Source: Breviolum minutum Mf 1.05b.01 (Eukaryota > Sar > Dinophyceae > Suessiales > Symbiodiniaceae). From it: DNA of 64,000 nucleotides. The notes beneath the pieces were generated by a model. It saw only the letters and a program-made list of their open reading frames with translations, was not told where the DNA came from and ran no database searches. The DNA is taken from assembly GCA_000507305.1 (NCBI GenBank), contig DF240779.1:1-64000 (forward strand), read 5' to 3'. The position numbers were made by a program, and so were the translations under genes. Numbering within the stretch: position 1 is the first letter of the stretch; each line of letters starts with the position of its first letter. Below, in pieces: positions 22,915 to 33,854 of this stretch.

Positions 22915-22978
22915 ATGGATGAGGCGTCTCGGATTTTCCGTTTCGACGGTTCCCGTGGCTTCTTCGGGGATTTTTTAT
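22915..22978 (+). CDS. internal exon before MITE-A
   Basis: Acceptor CCATTGACGCAG. Frame MDEASRIFRFDGSRGFFGDF, with a possible donor TTAT/GTGGCG at 22979. The sequence GTGGCGAACTTT immediately after it recurs on the other side of the MITE-A at 23003-23157, so the element may split this coding region. The frame after the element, WRTLNTDCLLKREVLSRCIE, is also open. Confidence 0.45.
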
Positions 22979-23002
22979 GTGGCGAACTTTTTTCAACACA
23001 TG

Positions 23003-23157
23003 AGCCATGAAAAAGCCCTGGTTTTTTTAGGGGTATATAGGGGATTATACTGCCCAGATATATAGGGATTATCATAAACCATCATAAACGTGTATAAGGA
23101 TCCCTATTAAACAACCAGTATAATTAATGGAAAGTAAGAGGTTTTTTTTTTCGTGTC
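23003..23157. mobile_element. MITE family A with long flanking duplication
   Basis: Starts GAGCCATGAAAAAGCCCTGG and ends TTTTTTTTTCGTGTCTC. Left flank GTGGCGAACTTTTTTCAACA, right flank GTGGCGAACTTTGAACACAG. Confidence 0.7.
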
Positions 23158-23224
23158 TCAAGTGGCGAACTTTGAACACAGATTGCTTGTTGAAGCGAGA
23201 AGTTTTGTCTAGATGCATTGAATA

Positions 23225-23520
23225 TGAGAAAAATCACATGTAATACACACACACACATACAAACATGATACAGTACATGAATGCCTGCCTGCCTTCGTAC
23301 GCACATACATATGTACATATCATAAACATAATCCTTGGTGCACATATAGATGTATATCTTCTTGTCTATTGTATATACGCATGCAGTACATATATATACT
23401 ATACATACTTACACATCTATTTACATACATATGGGAATCTATTTACACATAATGCATACTTACACATCTATTCACATACATATACGAATCTATTTAAACA
23501 GATATACGCATTTTTAACAG
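23225..23520. repeat. low-complexity CA/TA-rich tract
   Basis: Dense ACACAC, ACATACATAT and TATATGT runs. Frames here are artefacts of the simple sequence. Confidence 0.6.
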
Positions 23521-23844
23521 ATGGATACCATCTGTGTGTTCCTTGCCTGACCCCTTGTTGATTTCTCTTCCCGAAACTTTTCCAACGAGAATTCCAAGAA
23601 GCATCCTGCCATTGAGTGCTTCATTCTGGTGGAAAAAATATCTGTCTGTTTTGGAAGTTTCTTCCATCCAACGGGAAGCACTAGTATCTAGTGTGTAATT
23701 TTTTGGGACAGGTTCCATATGGAAGCTTTGATGAACGGAGGACCTTCAAGAAAGATGAACCGAAAGGGATGAAACCCACCTACTCCCCAAAAAATGGATT
23801 CGGAGCATTATCAGGTGATGAAACCGCCGTGACCCAACGAACGA

Positions 23845-23925
23845 TCCCCTATTTGGAGGTCACCAACAACCATTTAAAGGATCACTTAACCATCCCAAAA
23901 AGGTCACCAGCAGAATTGCCAGGTA
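23845..23925. mobile_element. MITE family C
   Basis: Contains TTTGGAGGTCACCAACAACC, GGATCACTTAACCATCCC and CACCAGCAGAATTGCCAGG, with GGTCACC/GGTGACC-type inverted arms. Other copies: 8560-8645 (reverse), 15429-15505 and 60640-60720. Confidence 0.6.
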
Positions 23926-24079
23926 GGTGGTGGTTTCAAATAATTCGGATTTTTTGCCCCTACCTGCAGAGATGATCCAATTTGACGACTGCGCATATTT
24001 TGAAAAAAATGCCACCAACTAGTGATGCTTGGAAGATGAACATGTTCAACAAAAAAGGCCTGCTGTTTAATCCAACCAG

Positions 24080-24131
24080 GCGGGCAAGGCCAAGGCTGAA
24101 GAAGTCTTAGAGAAGATGAACTTTGGTAGCG
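24080..24131 (+). CDS. small internal exon
   Basis: Acceptor AATCCAACCAG, donor AGCG/GTGAGC. Frame AGKAKAEEVLEKMNFGS. Starts phase 0, leaves one base. The exon at 26609 supplies the two bases needed (joining to GAT), so those two could be neighbours if 25039-25132 is not between them. Confidence 0.6.
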
Positions 24132-24212
24132 GTGAGCCACTTTGGGTTGGGGTGTAGTTACTTGTTGGTGGTTGAAACAAGGGGGGAGATTCGTGGGCTT
24201 TTATATGAGGTA

Positions 24213-24362
24213 CTTGGAGGATCATCCCCAGGCTTTGTAAGTGGTGAGGACCACCCCGATTTATAAGCCATGTTGATAGCCATTTGCAAAGGGGAACAAA
24301 CCTACTTAGGGACTGATTAACCACAGTTATTAACCGCTTACTAACTGGGATGATCCTCCAAG
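24213..24362. mobile_element. MITE family G (variant ending GGATCATCC)
   Basis: TA then CTTGGAGGATCATCCCCAGG, closing with TGGGATGATCCTCCAAG then TA. Related variant copies: about 22718-22845 and 63330-63644. Confidence 0.75.
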
Positions 24363-25038
24363 TAGTCACTTAAAAAAGTGACTCGGGGATGATTTTGCTG
24401 GAGAAAAAAGTCTGCAACTTTTAACCTATCCAATTAGTTGAGATTTTTGTAATGCAGCCACAAATTGTAGTCTGTTTTTTGAATCAAATATAGCTACAAA
24501 TTGTAGCGTTTTTTGCAAGAATCATTTTGAGTGATGAACCAGATTTGTCCATCAACAGTAGCAGAGGTGCCGTATAGTGCCTCTCCTTTCACCTGATGAT
24601 TAGTTGGTGATGAGCAAATGAGAGGTCTGGATGACCATTTTCCCGATCCTAAAGGGTCCGAGCAAATGAGCAACACACGGTGGGTGTTGAGCACCAACCA
24701 CTTTCCAGTTAAGGATTTCTACTAGTGGACGGAGGCCTTCAGGATACACGGTTCAACGAATGAAGCCATGTCGATTTTCGGGATTGCCGGAGATCTAGAA
24801 AACGTGATGCAAATAAATGGGAGAACACAAAAATATGCGTATATCTCTAGCAAGAATACCTTGGGATATGGGGTTTGGGGTGTGAAGTTGCCACCTTTTT
24901 TTTCAGGGATTCGAAAATCGAAGTGGTGAAGGATCACTCCACTTAGTAAGTACTTAGGATCACCCCCAATTTGCAGGCCATTTATATAGGCCATTTGGGG
25001 TCCCACAATCCCCATGGGGACGGCTCCGATCCCCACAG

Positions 25039-25132
25039 GTACCGCTTTGTGGCAGGGCTTGTATCGAAGTCTGGGGAGCTTGGTCCGTCACACGAAATTT
25101 TCAAAAAGAGATGCCCGTTGAAGATCACAAAG
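25039..25132 (+). CDS. internal exon, unidentified
   Basis: Acceptor GATCCCCACAG, donor ACAAAG/GTATCG. Frame YRFVAGLVSKSGELGPSHEI then FKKRCPLKITK. Needs two bases, ends phase 0. The opposite strand holds a 150-aa open frame that I regard as a shadow. Confidence 0.5.
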
Positions 25133-26608
25133 GTATCGTTGAAAACTCCAGGGGGGTCATGAAAAATGGGATCATGCCACAAGTTTTTGGGGTATGGACG
25201 TTGCTTCCCCCATTTCCTTGGATGGCTATCCAGGACCCAGTTTGTATTCGGATGAGTGTTGAGATGAGCCAAGATAGCGGAGGCTACAGCAATCTTTGAC
25301 TGAAAATCCCATGAAGATATCTCGCGTGAGGTGTCGAGGTGTTTGAACACATTCGTGAAAAAGGAAACCTTTATCGATAAAGGTGGTTTTGAAACATCTT
25401 TTTTTTCATCCTTATACCTGCAAAAATGATCCAATTTGATGAAGCATATTTTTCAAGTGGGTTGGTGAAAAACCACCGACTAGTTTTGGATTTTAGGCAT
25501 TTTTTGACAGAGACACACGCAGACTTGAAAACGAGGACAACAAAATTCCTTTGAATCGCTTTCCTATATTCGTCCCTACCATTGGTGCTCGTTTTTTTCA
25601 ATGACGCCTTGAGAAAGATAGTTGTGGCACAAAGAAAACAGAAAGATACAGGAGACGAGTTTCTTTCATGGAAAAATCTTTCATTGAGAAAAGTCATGGC
25701 TATATGTAGATGGGGAAGAAAAACTATCCACGTATCTCAAGAATTGTATGTATATTACGTAGGTGGTGGTTTCAAATATTTTCATGTTTAACTCTACTTG
25801 GGGAAGATTCTCGTTTCGACGAATATTTTTTTGAATTGGGTTGAAGCCACCAACTAGTTATGTTCAGTTGTAGCTAAGAAGTCAGCAAATTCAGGAGCCT
25901 GTCAGCAGTACTAGGATGTCCCAGGAAGTTAGTAAATGGTTAGTAAGTGGGTTATAATCCTAGTATATCCCATTTATTAGTAAGTGGGTTATACCCCCAA
26001 TATACCCCATTTATAAGTAGGTTATAACCCACTTACTAACCATCTACCAACTTCCTGGGACATCCAAGTATATCAACACAGAATTCACCTTCAGGCTTTG
26101 AGGAGCTCTATCGGAATCGTGCTGAGGACGACGCTGAGGGTTGGGAAGGTGGTAGAATGGTTTTGTTTAGGTGGTAGGATGCCATATGCCATATACATCC
26201 ATATACCACTTAGATATAGATAAAAATAAAAAATATATATATATATATATATACACCTAAATGACCCCTCTATTTTTGAAGGTCAACCCCCCAAAACAGT
26301 TCCTAAACTCAAACCAAAACAAGGGGCCCCATTTGGGGTCCCGTACGTATACCAGGATTGTTTTTTTGGGACAATATTCTTATTTGCTTCCCAACAACAC
26401 ATCCACAAAAGCTGGTCCTGCACATGCAGGTTTAATGATGGAACCCCATTTGTTTGACACATGGAGAATTTCCATGTTTTGGGATATGGAAATGGTTGAA
26501 AATTCATGCGACACTAGGGAAAAATGAATGATTGGAAGATTTTGTCCACAAAATCTGAGATCCAAAAAAAACCTGTTCCTATGGCCTTTTGTTGCCGGTT
26601 TTTTGAAG
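25133..26608. other. intron/spacer, MITE-rich
   Basis: MITE-F (about 25398-25480 and 25760-25859), MITE-G (25911-26068), a (TA)n run (about 26232-26252) and MITE-I (about 26262-26360). A frame at about 25582-25740 is open but AT3-rich. Confidence 0.45.
25911..26068. mobile_element. MITE family G
   Basis: TA (25909-25910), then CTAGGATGTCCCAGGAAG and, at the far end, CTTCCTGGGACATCCAAG then TA. The interior is a long palindrome of GTTAGTAAGTGGGTTATAAC repeats. Other copies: about 27988-28125, 39791-39876, 51800-51933 (truncated), 58346-58477 and 61171-61310. Confidence 0.8.
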
Positions 26609-26676
26609 ATGGTGCGAAAAATGCCAAGTTTTGGCGGGACCCCGAAACCAACAAATTTCGGAGGTTTGGGTGGCAG
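26609..26676 (+). CDS. internal exon, unidentified
   Basis: Acceptor TTTTTTGAAG, donor TGGCAG/GTCTAC. Frame GAKNAKFWRDPETNKFRRFG then WQ, GC3-rich, aromatic and basic. Needs one base, ends phase 0. Confidence 0.6.
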
Positions 26677-27428
26677 GTCTACAGGTAGAAAACAGATTCG
26701 CAGTTTGGAGTTTTCAAAAAGAAACAAGTCCTAAAAGGGATGTAAATTCGCTCAGGAACTGGGTATGAATAACTCCATGTTTTCCCCTCCTTTTCTGGAA
26801 GAATTTTGGTGAAATCATGGTGTTTGATCACTGCCTTGATTGAGGTCGTGGTTACTAACCCTCCCTGAAGTTTAAAAGTACCAGCAACAACCAAAATACA
26901 ATGGGAAAGGTTCAGATCTTTGCACCTTCGTATTTAAGTTTCCCAGCCTATTTGTAGAAGGCTTGAGATGGTTTGTTGCAGAAAATTATTTTCCTTTTAA
27001 AGCAGCTTTTTTCTCCAGTTTTTTTTGGGACGTTTTTCATCTCGGCGATTTGCAAGACTTGAACTTTTATCGTCTGAGACTTCGTTCCATTCCAACGTTT
27101 TGCCTGTGAAACCCCTTTCAAACAGCTTTCCAAAGCAACGCCGCTGTTAGGTACAAAAGGTGGGTTAATCTTTAGCCTTCTAAAAAACTAAGATTAGCCC
27201 CCTGCCCCAAGAAGGTACTTTTCAGTCGATGATTTTCCGAACTTCCCCAGCTGGGATACTGTTGATGGTTCCGAAATCCGTCGTTCACCAGTTGATTATG
27301 GTAGTATATTATATTCCCATTATTTACAACAGGGTTTTATACATCCAAGCGGTGCTTGTTCAGTATGTTGACACGTCCCGGGTCCATTTTTTTGGCACGT
27401 TCGCCACCACCACCGCAGCCCTTTTCAG
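26677..27428. other. spacer with a MITE-B
   Basis: A MITE-B 5' end at 27259 (TA, CTGTTGATGGTTCCGAAATC) with a diverged 3' half. No exon recognised. Confidence 0.4.
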
Positions 27429-29486
27429 CTCACCGCTTCCCATCCTAAAAAAGCTTTCTCCGAAAAACCGAAAAAAAGACATGGCTGGCGGCATGGTGAT
27501 GAAGAGCAAGAAATCCGTGCAGAAGTATGCCGTGCTGAAGGGTAACTTGGTGTTGTTGTTGAAGAAAAACCACAAGATGTAAGTTTCCTAGATTTCATAT
27601 CCAAACATAACCCCCCCCCCCCCCCCCCCGAATCTCCAGGTCTTGCCTAGAAAGTGATTCTTTTTGGTCGATGTTCTTGAAACTGAAGTCCAACTTTTCC
27701 ATGAAGAGTTGGATGTAATCTTTAAGACGGACCCTAAAAGTAATCCTTTCCAAGTTCGAAATCTCCTGGGCCCTCCATTTTCAGGTGCCAAATGTTAGTT
27801 TTGAGGAGTTTAAGATTTAAAAAGCAATATACAGTAATATAAGTTGGGTCCCGTACCAGTATAAATGGGGGTTATAACTCAACCCCCTACAAATGGCCGA
27901 AAAAATAGATGGGTTTCACTGGGGTTTATTGTTTCACCCTACGAAAACAGAGGACCAACTCTGCTAACCCGCGACAATGCTGCTTGGATGTCCCGGGATG
28001 GGTTTGTTAGGATCCATGGTGAACGGATCAATGGATTATTTCACAGAGTTATGGATGGGGCTTTTACTCGGGTTAGAACCCATTGATCCTAACCATTGAT
28101 CCTAACTTCCGTCCCGGGACATCCAAGTGGGTGTTGAGGATTTTCTCATCATGGAAGTATGGAAGATGTTGATTTTTTCATCCCGAAAGAACCAAAATCG
28201 AAGTTTGAATTACTGGATTAATCACTATAATCCCCTAACTACTTTTCTTGACAAAGCCACCAAGGTTTTATTGTGTATTTCTGGACCCAGAGATTCTGAT
28301 GTGATAAGTGCAGTAGACATATGTAGACTGTACATATATTTATATATGAATAGATATATATATATATCTATATATATATATATATTTGTCTATACACGCT
28401 GGCATAATCATATTCGTTGATGTAGACTGGATACCATATATATATATATATATACAGACATTTATATGCACACACCGTATCTTGATCGTATATTGGATGA
28501 TCAAAATGAGAGTAGATAGTAGCCGTCAGTTGTTTTAGCCCCCAAATATAGAGTATTTCATTAGAATGGGCATTTGTTCCTGCAAATGGTTGTATTTTTG
28601 GTGAGCATAGCTTTGGTGTGGGTAGTTTGCGGATAGCAAAAACCGTCCTTTTCAGGAGTTTCCTTTTCATTCTCGATCACCCTTTGTTGGCAGTGTATGT
28701 ATGTGTACCGAGATGTATATATTTATGTATATGTATATGAATATATTAGTTGAACCTTTAGACATAACACACATATAAGATAGATGCACATAGATTTCTC
28801 GTGTAAATGTATGATATACCTCCAATTATATATGCAGCCGCAACGCAACTCTCTTTTTCGCCGTGCCATTGAACCATGGCAGCCCTCGAGGAAAAAAGGT
28901 GGAGATCAGTCCTTTGACTGGAAAGCCAAAGATCGTCAGACAAGACCGAGGCCACCGGGCGTGTTTTTTTTTCTGGCTGGCCCGGTGGTAACGTAGGGAA
29001 TGAGGGTTCATGAAACCATACCATAAATTAGGATGGGGATGAAACTTCCCGAAAATTCCCGGCCCTAAGGGCCAGGCAGTTTTTTTTAGTGACAAGGATT
29101 TTTGAAAAGGATGGGATTGGTATATAATCACCCAATTAGCAGTTTTTTTCCCCTTTCCCTGGGACGATTTCGTCATTTGGCAACTGAAACGCGATGTCAG
29201 ATTTCAACATTTGGTGCCCCAATAATTCCGTATGCCATATATCAAGTGGAACTTTGCCACTCTTGAAAGGTGAGTTTTTTCATTGATTTGTTTTTATATA
29301 TTTTTGAAGAAATCTCGTTTTTTTGTGCATTGGTTTCCGCTGGTAGTGTCAAAATTCAGCACAGCAATTGCTTCGGAAAGGAGGCGAGATGCCACTACCC
29401 ATGGGAGGATCAAACTGATGGAAATGTATGGAAATGCCATGGACACACTTTTGGTTTATTTGGTCATGATTTGCCTTTTAGAGTAG
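27429..29486 (+). CDS. three chained exons, possible gene 3' end
   Basis: Exon 27429-27578 (after CCCTTTTCAG; frame with MAGGMVMKSKKSVQKYAVLK then GNLVLLLKKNHK; strong donor AT/GTAAGT) leaves two bases. Exon 28838-28960 (after TATATGCAG; RNATLFFAVPLNHGSPRGKK then VEISPLTGKPKIVRQDRGHR) takes one and leaves two. Exon 29360-29483 (after AAAATTCAG; TAIASERRRDATTHGRIKLM then EMYGNAMDTLLVYLVMICLL) takes one and reaches a TAG at 29484-29486. The phases agree at both junctions. QKYAVLKGNLVLLLK loosely resembles the first strands of a PH domain, but that is not enough to name it. The start is unknown; the ATG at 27481 is a candidate. Confidence 0.6.
27612..27630. repeat. poly-C run
   Basis: About 19 consecutive C residues just after the donor of the 27429-27578 exon. 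A likely assembly-length uncertainty. Confidence 0.8.
28335..28455. repeat. (TA)n-rich microsatellite
   Basis: Two long TATATATA runs inside the intron between 27578 and 28838. Confidence 0.8.
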
Positions 29487-29713
29487 TTGACTGATGGAAC
29501 TCCGCCCCAGCATGCAATCGTCACCACCAGGATGAGGGTAAATCCCAAGTTTATTCTGATTCAAGGGGGGTCCCCATGAAAAAAACCCAGATTGTTTAGG
29601 TTGGTTTTGGGGATGAAATCCTACCCAGTAAAAATGGGGATTATTCCATAAGCCATGAAATAAGGATCCCTAGGAAATCAACCAGGATTCAATGGCATCT
29701 TGGAGTTGACCAG

Positions 29714-29860
29714 GTCGAGAGGAAGCGGCTGCGGCTGCCAAGATGTCAAAGGCTCAATGGGGTGGGCCGCAGGTCTTGGTGGTGGTGGTGGTGATAAGAA
29801 TGATGATAATGATGATAATGATAAAACCGACAATGATAGTAATGGTGGCAATGATGATGG

Positions 29861-29909
<49 letters not shown>

Positions 29910-30733
29910 AATGATGATGATGATAATAGTGTGGAATCCCACGTTTTTCTTGTTTTGTAAAAAAGTTGCCTCCCTTAAAAGTTCTTTCCATTGGAATCAG
30001 CCGGAATCGGGTGCTGGCAGCCCGGCACCTTGGCCTCCAGTCATGGAGGATTCGTTGGTAGTATTTGTGACTAAGCCCCTAAGCACTTGAGAAGTGAGGG
30101 ATGATACATACTACTATCCAAGAATCCAGGGTTGTATTATATGGTCTTACAGTATACATGAGTGAAGATATTGTTTTGGACCAACCCACTACTGTATTTC
30201 CATGGGTCATTTGGCAAAATTTGGCCACAAACTGGAACTCTTTTTTTTTCTTTGTTTCCGAAACTCGGGTTCATGAGGCATTAGGGGTTTCCTCCATCAA
30301 AACCGGGGGGTTTGACCGGTGACCAAACCATGACAAGGCAACAGGGGGTTCGGCTGGCTGGAACGTGCCATAATTGATGAAGTCCAGTTGTTAAACCTCT
30401 TTTGGAATGGGAAAATCCACACCTTCCTTTTTTGGCAATGGCATGAAAATCATGAAAAAATCCCCACAATTATATATGGATGTTTTTTTCCTTCACATAT
30501 CGATAACGGACTTCGGGACTTTCCCAACTCGGAGCAACAAAAACCCTGGGAATGAGATTCTCTCCACATCCGGCGGACAAAAGGAGACCTGGTTGAAGTA
30601 TCAGACAGAAGAGTACAAGAAGGCTTGGCCAAAGCCTGACTACATGAACGAACCCCGAGAGATGGTCTATGTGCGTGATGGTGGAGATGGTCTGGAAATC
30701 CCAGTTGGAGTTCGAGCCAAGGGATTCCGATAA
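29714..30733 (+). CDS. small three-exon gene, unidentified
   Basis: Exon 29714-29772 follows GTTGACCAG, at the edge of a MITE-A, and reads REEAAAAAKMSKAQWGGPQ. Exon 30001-30057 follows GGAATCAG and reads PESGAGSPAPWPPVMEDSL with donor TTG/GTAGTA. The last exon, 30584-30733, reads ETWLKYQTEEYKKAWPKPDY, MNEPREMVYVRDGGDGLEIP then VGVRAKGFR to a TAA at 30731-30733. All joins are phase 0. If translation starts at the ATG 29743 the product is 78 residues. The acceptor of the last exon (GGACAAAAG) is weak, and an earlier one at 30534 would change phase. No family recognised. Confidence 0.6.
29790..29930. repeat. (GAT)n microsatellite in intron
   Basis: GATGATAAT then long (GAT)n directly after the donor CAG/GTCTTGG. 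Confidence 0.85.
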
Positions 30734-31001
30734 AATTTGGGAGTGGGTGGTTGCTATAGCTGCTATGGCTTGAAACTGTTGGGTACCAGTTGACTACGAC
30801 ATTTGGTAAAATTGAATCTGATATGATTTAACGTTATTTGTTGATAGAAAACATCAAGAAACCATCTGAAACTGAGATGTATGAAGCCCTTTCTCTGAGG
30901 CAAACATGGGAGTTATCTTCTACTTGCTACCTCGATCGGTGATTTCATTGTTGGATTGCAGAACATGAAGGGTATCCGTCCATCTTGGCATGTCCATTTG
31001 A

Positions 31002-31180
31002 GCAATGAACAAAAAGGGCCCCCTGGTTCTTCAGTTTATTTTTTTTGGGGGGGATGAATAACTACCCAATTATTAGTGAGGATTATTTCATCAGTCATGA
31101 CATTTTCAGGATCCCTATTGTATAAACAACCCGTAGTTCATGGTGCAAGTCTCCGGCCTGTTCTTTTTCAACCTGGCTCC
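31002..31180. mobile_element. MITE family A with target duplication
   Basis: GAGCAATGAACAAAAAGGGC to CAACCTGGCTC, flanked on both sides by CATTTG. This is the clearest target-site duplication for family A. Confidence 0.75.
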
Positions 31181-31210
31181 ATTTGTTTCAACACAGGTTT
31201 GTTGGGAGTC

Positions 31211-31290
31211 AGAACTCACGAGTTGACGAAGTGCGGTGACTGAACGCTCATTTGAGGTGCTTACCGCCAGGCCACCTATGCTGCTTGGCT
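31211..31290 (-). other. tRNA-like / SINE-head-like sequence (tentative)
   Basis: Read on the minus strand it begins GTGGCCTGGCGGTAAGCACC, matching a polymerase III A-box in place, and later has GAGTTCTGACTCCC, an imperfect B-box. The arms do not fold into a proper cloverleaf, so it is at best a decayed tRNA-derived element. Confidence 0.25.
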
Positions 31291-32102
31291 AGATTTTTTT
31301 GTTGGACACAAACATAGGTGTTTTTTTTGTTAAACGGACCAAGGGATTTTTGGTGTTTTTCTTGTCTTGTTGTGTGTGTTTTTAGTGTTTTTTTTGGCAG
31401 CCCAAATATTAACCCCCGCAAGAAAAAAATAAGATGTCCCCATGAAAAGGGACCATTTCAATAGGAAAGGATCGTCTTTTAAGCAACCATTTTTCAGGTG
31501 CAAACTGTTTGTTTTTGGGGGAGTATCCACTTAGCACCCTGCAAACGAAGATGAAGGTGCAACGTATTTTTTTGTGAACTAGTGTTTCCCTGGAAGTCCA
31601 AGACCAAACAAAGAATAGTCTTTAGGATGATCCATATACCAAGGGGCAAGGTTTGGGCTTTGGACTTCCAGGGTTTCTTTTGGGGTAAAAGCTGTTGATG
31701 CTTTGACAGTGCGAATGGTGGTGGTGTTCTCTTTCCTCTTGAACTTCCAAGGCCTGATAATGGTCATACAGAAAATGAACGCCTGGAACGTAAAAATCAC
31801 CCCATTGAAAAGGAACATCATACTTCCATCCACCTCCATTTTTGAGTTTCATGATGTGTATTTTTCGCGCAGGTTTTTTTCTCACACATTTTAAAAAGCA
31901 CTGCTTGATAGTGGTTCATTGGGGCTTGGCCGGTGGGTGATTCTCATCAATGGATTTGTTTGAGGTTACCCCAAGCAGTGGGTTTAGGAAGGGAATGCCC
32001 CCAAGAAATTATAGCAATCTGATCCGTTGGCTTCCCCAGAACTTTCATAGGAACACCCGGGAACCCGCCGTTTGTTGCAACATGCTATCCTTGTTGCCTC
32101 AG

Positions 32103-32184
32103 GAAATCGTCACCCGTTGGACCAGTAAGACACGTATCGAATATCGTCCACATGCCAAAGCTCCTGGCTCCAAGTCACATATTC
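32103..32184 (+). CDS. nine-exon gene, exon 1 of those found
   Basis: After TTGTTGCCTCAG this exon reads EIVTRWTSKTRIEYRPHAKA then PGSKSHI. It is the first recognised exon of a chain: 32103-32184, 32893-32921, 33751-33854, 35112-35172, 35208-35277, 36314-36413, 36494-36572, 37058-37165 and 39236-39391. All eight junctions keep frame. The encoded segment is about 260 residues, soluble in character, with no signal or membrane segment seen. I do not recognise the family. The true 5' end lies upstream and was not found. Introns range from 35 nt to over 2 kb and hold MITEs of families A, B, E, F, H and K. Confidence 0.7.
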
Positions 32185-32892
32185 GTCTCCTGGCGTCATG
32201 GAGTCGTTGGTTTTACCTGCCTGGAAAGCCAAGGAACGCCCTATTTTTAAGGCAATGGTTGCTGGTTTTAGGGGTAAAGTTGCTTAAGAAAATAGGACAC
32301 TTGGCGTTCCAGGTGGTATTTCCTTGGAATGTTTCCCCGGTTGGGTGGGGAGTTGGTTTCAATTTGAAAAAAAATCCGGTGTGAAGTTTTCGGAGCGAGA
32401 GAGAAAGGTTGAAAGGTGACATTTCTTTGAAGTCTGGAAAGGGATCGTTAGATATTGACAAGGTTGGAACATGAAAAATATCTAATCTCAAACAGATCTT
32501 CAAGTCTTTGTGTTTGTTTTTTCTTGGGGGGTAATGAGTGAGGTTCCCTTTGCCACCATTTTTCAGGGGTAAACTCCCTGGTATATGACCTCTGAATGGC
32601 GGAAGAAGAGACTGTAAGGAGCGTGCCGTTCGGGAAGATTTTTTGGGGTACAGACACCACAATTGAATTGTTTCCTTTTTCTCTAGTAGCTGTATCAGAT
32701 ACAGTTCAGTGCTGGTTAGTTTGTGGTTGAGCTTCTAGGTAGATCCCCAAATCCCTTTCAGTAAACACCTCGAAATTGATAAGAAGGAAGAATACATTCC
32801 TTCCAAAACGGTCTCTTTTGAGGGGACATGTTAGTTTTCGGGTGTGTAACATGTCCAGTCACATATGGATGAAGCGTTCCCCCCCATTTGAG

Positions 32893-32921
32893 GATATGAG
32901 AAGTATGCAAAGGCCAAGACG
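32893..32921 (+). CDS. nine-exon gene, 29-nt micro-exon
   Basis: After CCATTTGAG, GA completes the Arg codon begun in the previous exon. Then YEKYAKAKT, with donor ACG/GTGGCT. Its length (29, that is 2 mod 3) is exactly what the neighbouring exons require. Confidence 0.65.
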
Positions 32922-33750
32922 GTGGCTTGGATGTATCGATTCGCGCAAGTTGTGCAGAGTTATGTTTTGAGAATTCACCTGTGGGGTTGAATTCTTTGGA
33001 AACCTTTGGCACAAAAATGATTTTGAGGATCTATGCCCACCTGGCCCAACAAAAAATAAGGTCCTTTAATTCTTTGTAAAGGGATAAATGATGGCAAATT
33101 AATTCCAGCATTTCTGGGACTGATGGTGGGCATTGTGGGATGACCCATGAAATGTTCCAAACCGGAAGCCTTTCCCACAAGAAAATCGTGACACACCTCA
33201 CATCTCCGCTGCAATTTCAACCAATGTCCTCAACGGAAAATCGAATCTCCAACGTCAGTTGAGGAGCTGAAGTGTCAAACTTTTATATACAGTTTGATAA
33301 GCAATGCGTATATACCAAACAAACGGAGCCATGAAAAAAACGCCATGAATTGGTAGTCGATTTTTTTTTTGGTTAGGAGGTGGAAAAGGCTAGTCTTTGG
33401 TTATAAGTTATAAGGAGAATTATTGCTACTGCTGGGAATCCCTATTCATCAAGCAGTGTTTTTTCTTCTTCGTAGCTTAACTGGTGGAAGATTGCGTGGA
33501 GTTTCTTTTTTCTCTGCCCTGGACGTCCACCCAAAGTAAGGGTGGTTGGTTTTCGACACACCTGGTGCAAAGAAAAATAGATGTAGAAGACAACGTCTAC
33601 AAAATCATCACCTTTCAACTTGTCTACAAGGTTTTTTTTTCACCTCCCAAGTGGTGGTTTGGGATTTCTGAACCATCAACGGTACCACCCTGTATAAAAC
33701 CTTCCCAACATCTATTGGGGTCGTCACGTCTTGTCATGGGTGTTTTACAG

Positions 33751-33854
33751 GTAGGAGAAGCCTTGAAATTGGGATCTTATCCCATTGATTGGTGCTTCGA
33801 CTATGAGCATGGCTTCTGGGCTGCTTATTATCGTCGTCTGACCAGTAATCCCAG
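33751..33854 (+). CDS. nine-exon gene, exon 3
   Basis: Acceptor GTGTTTTACAG, donor CCCAG/GTATAG. Frame VGEALKLGSYPIDWCFDYEH then GFWAAYYRRLTSNP. Phase 0 in, two bases out. Confidence 0.65.

Noticed and set aside
24982-25434. 150-aa minus-strand open frame
   Set aside because: Part of it (SKIAVASAILAHLNTHPNTN) looks protein-like, but it runs antisense through a splice-bounded + exon, is interrupted by no intron signals, and no other minus exon supports it.
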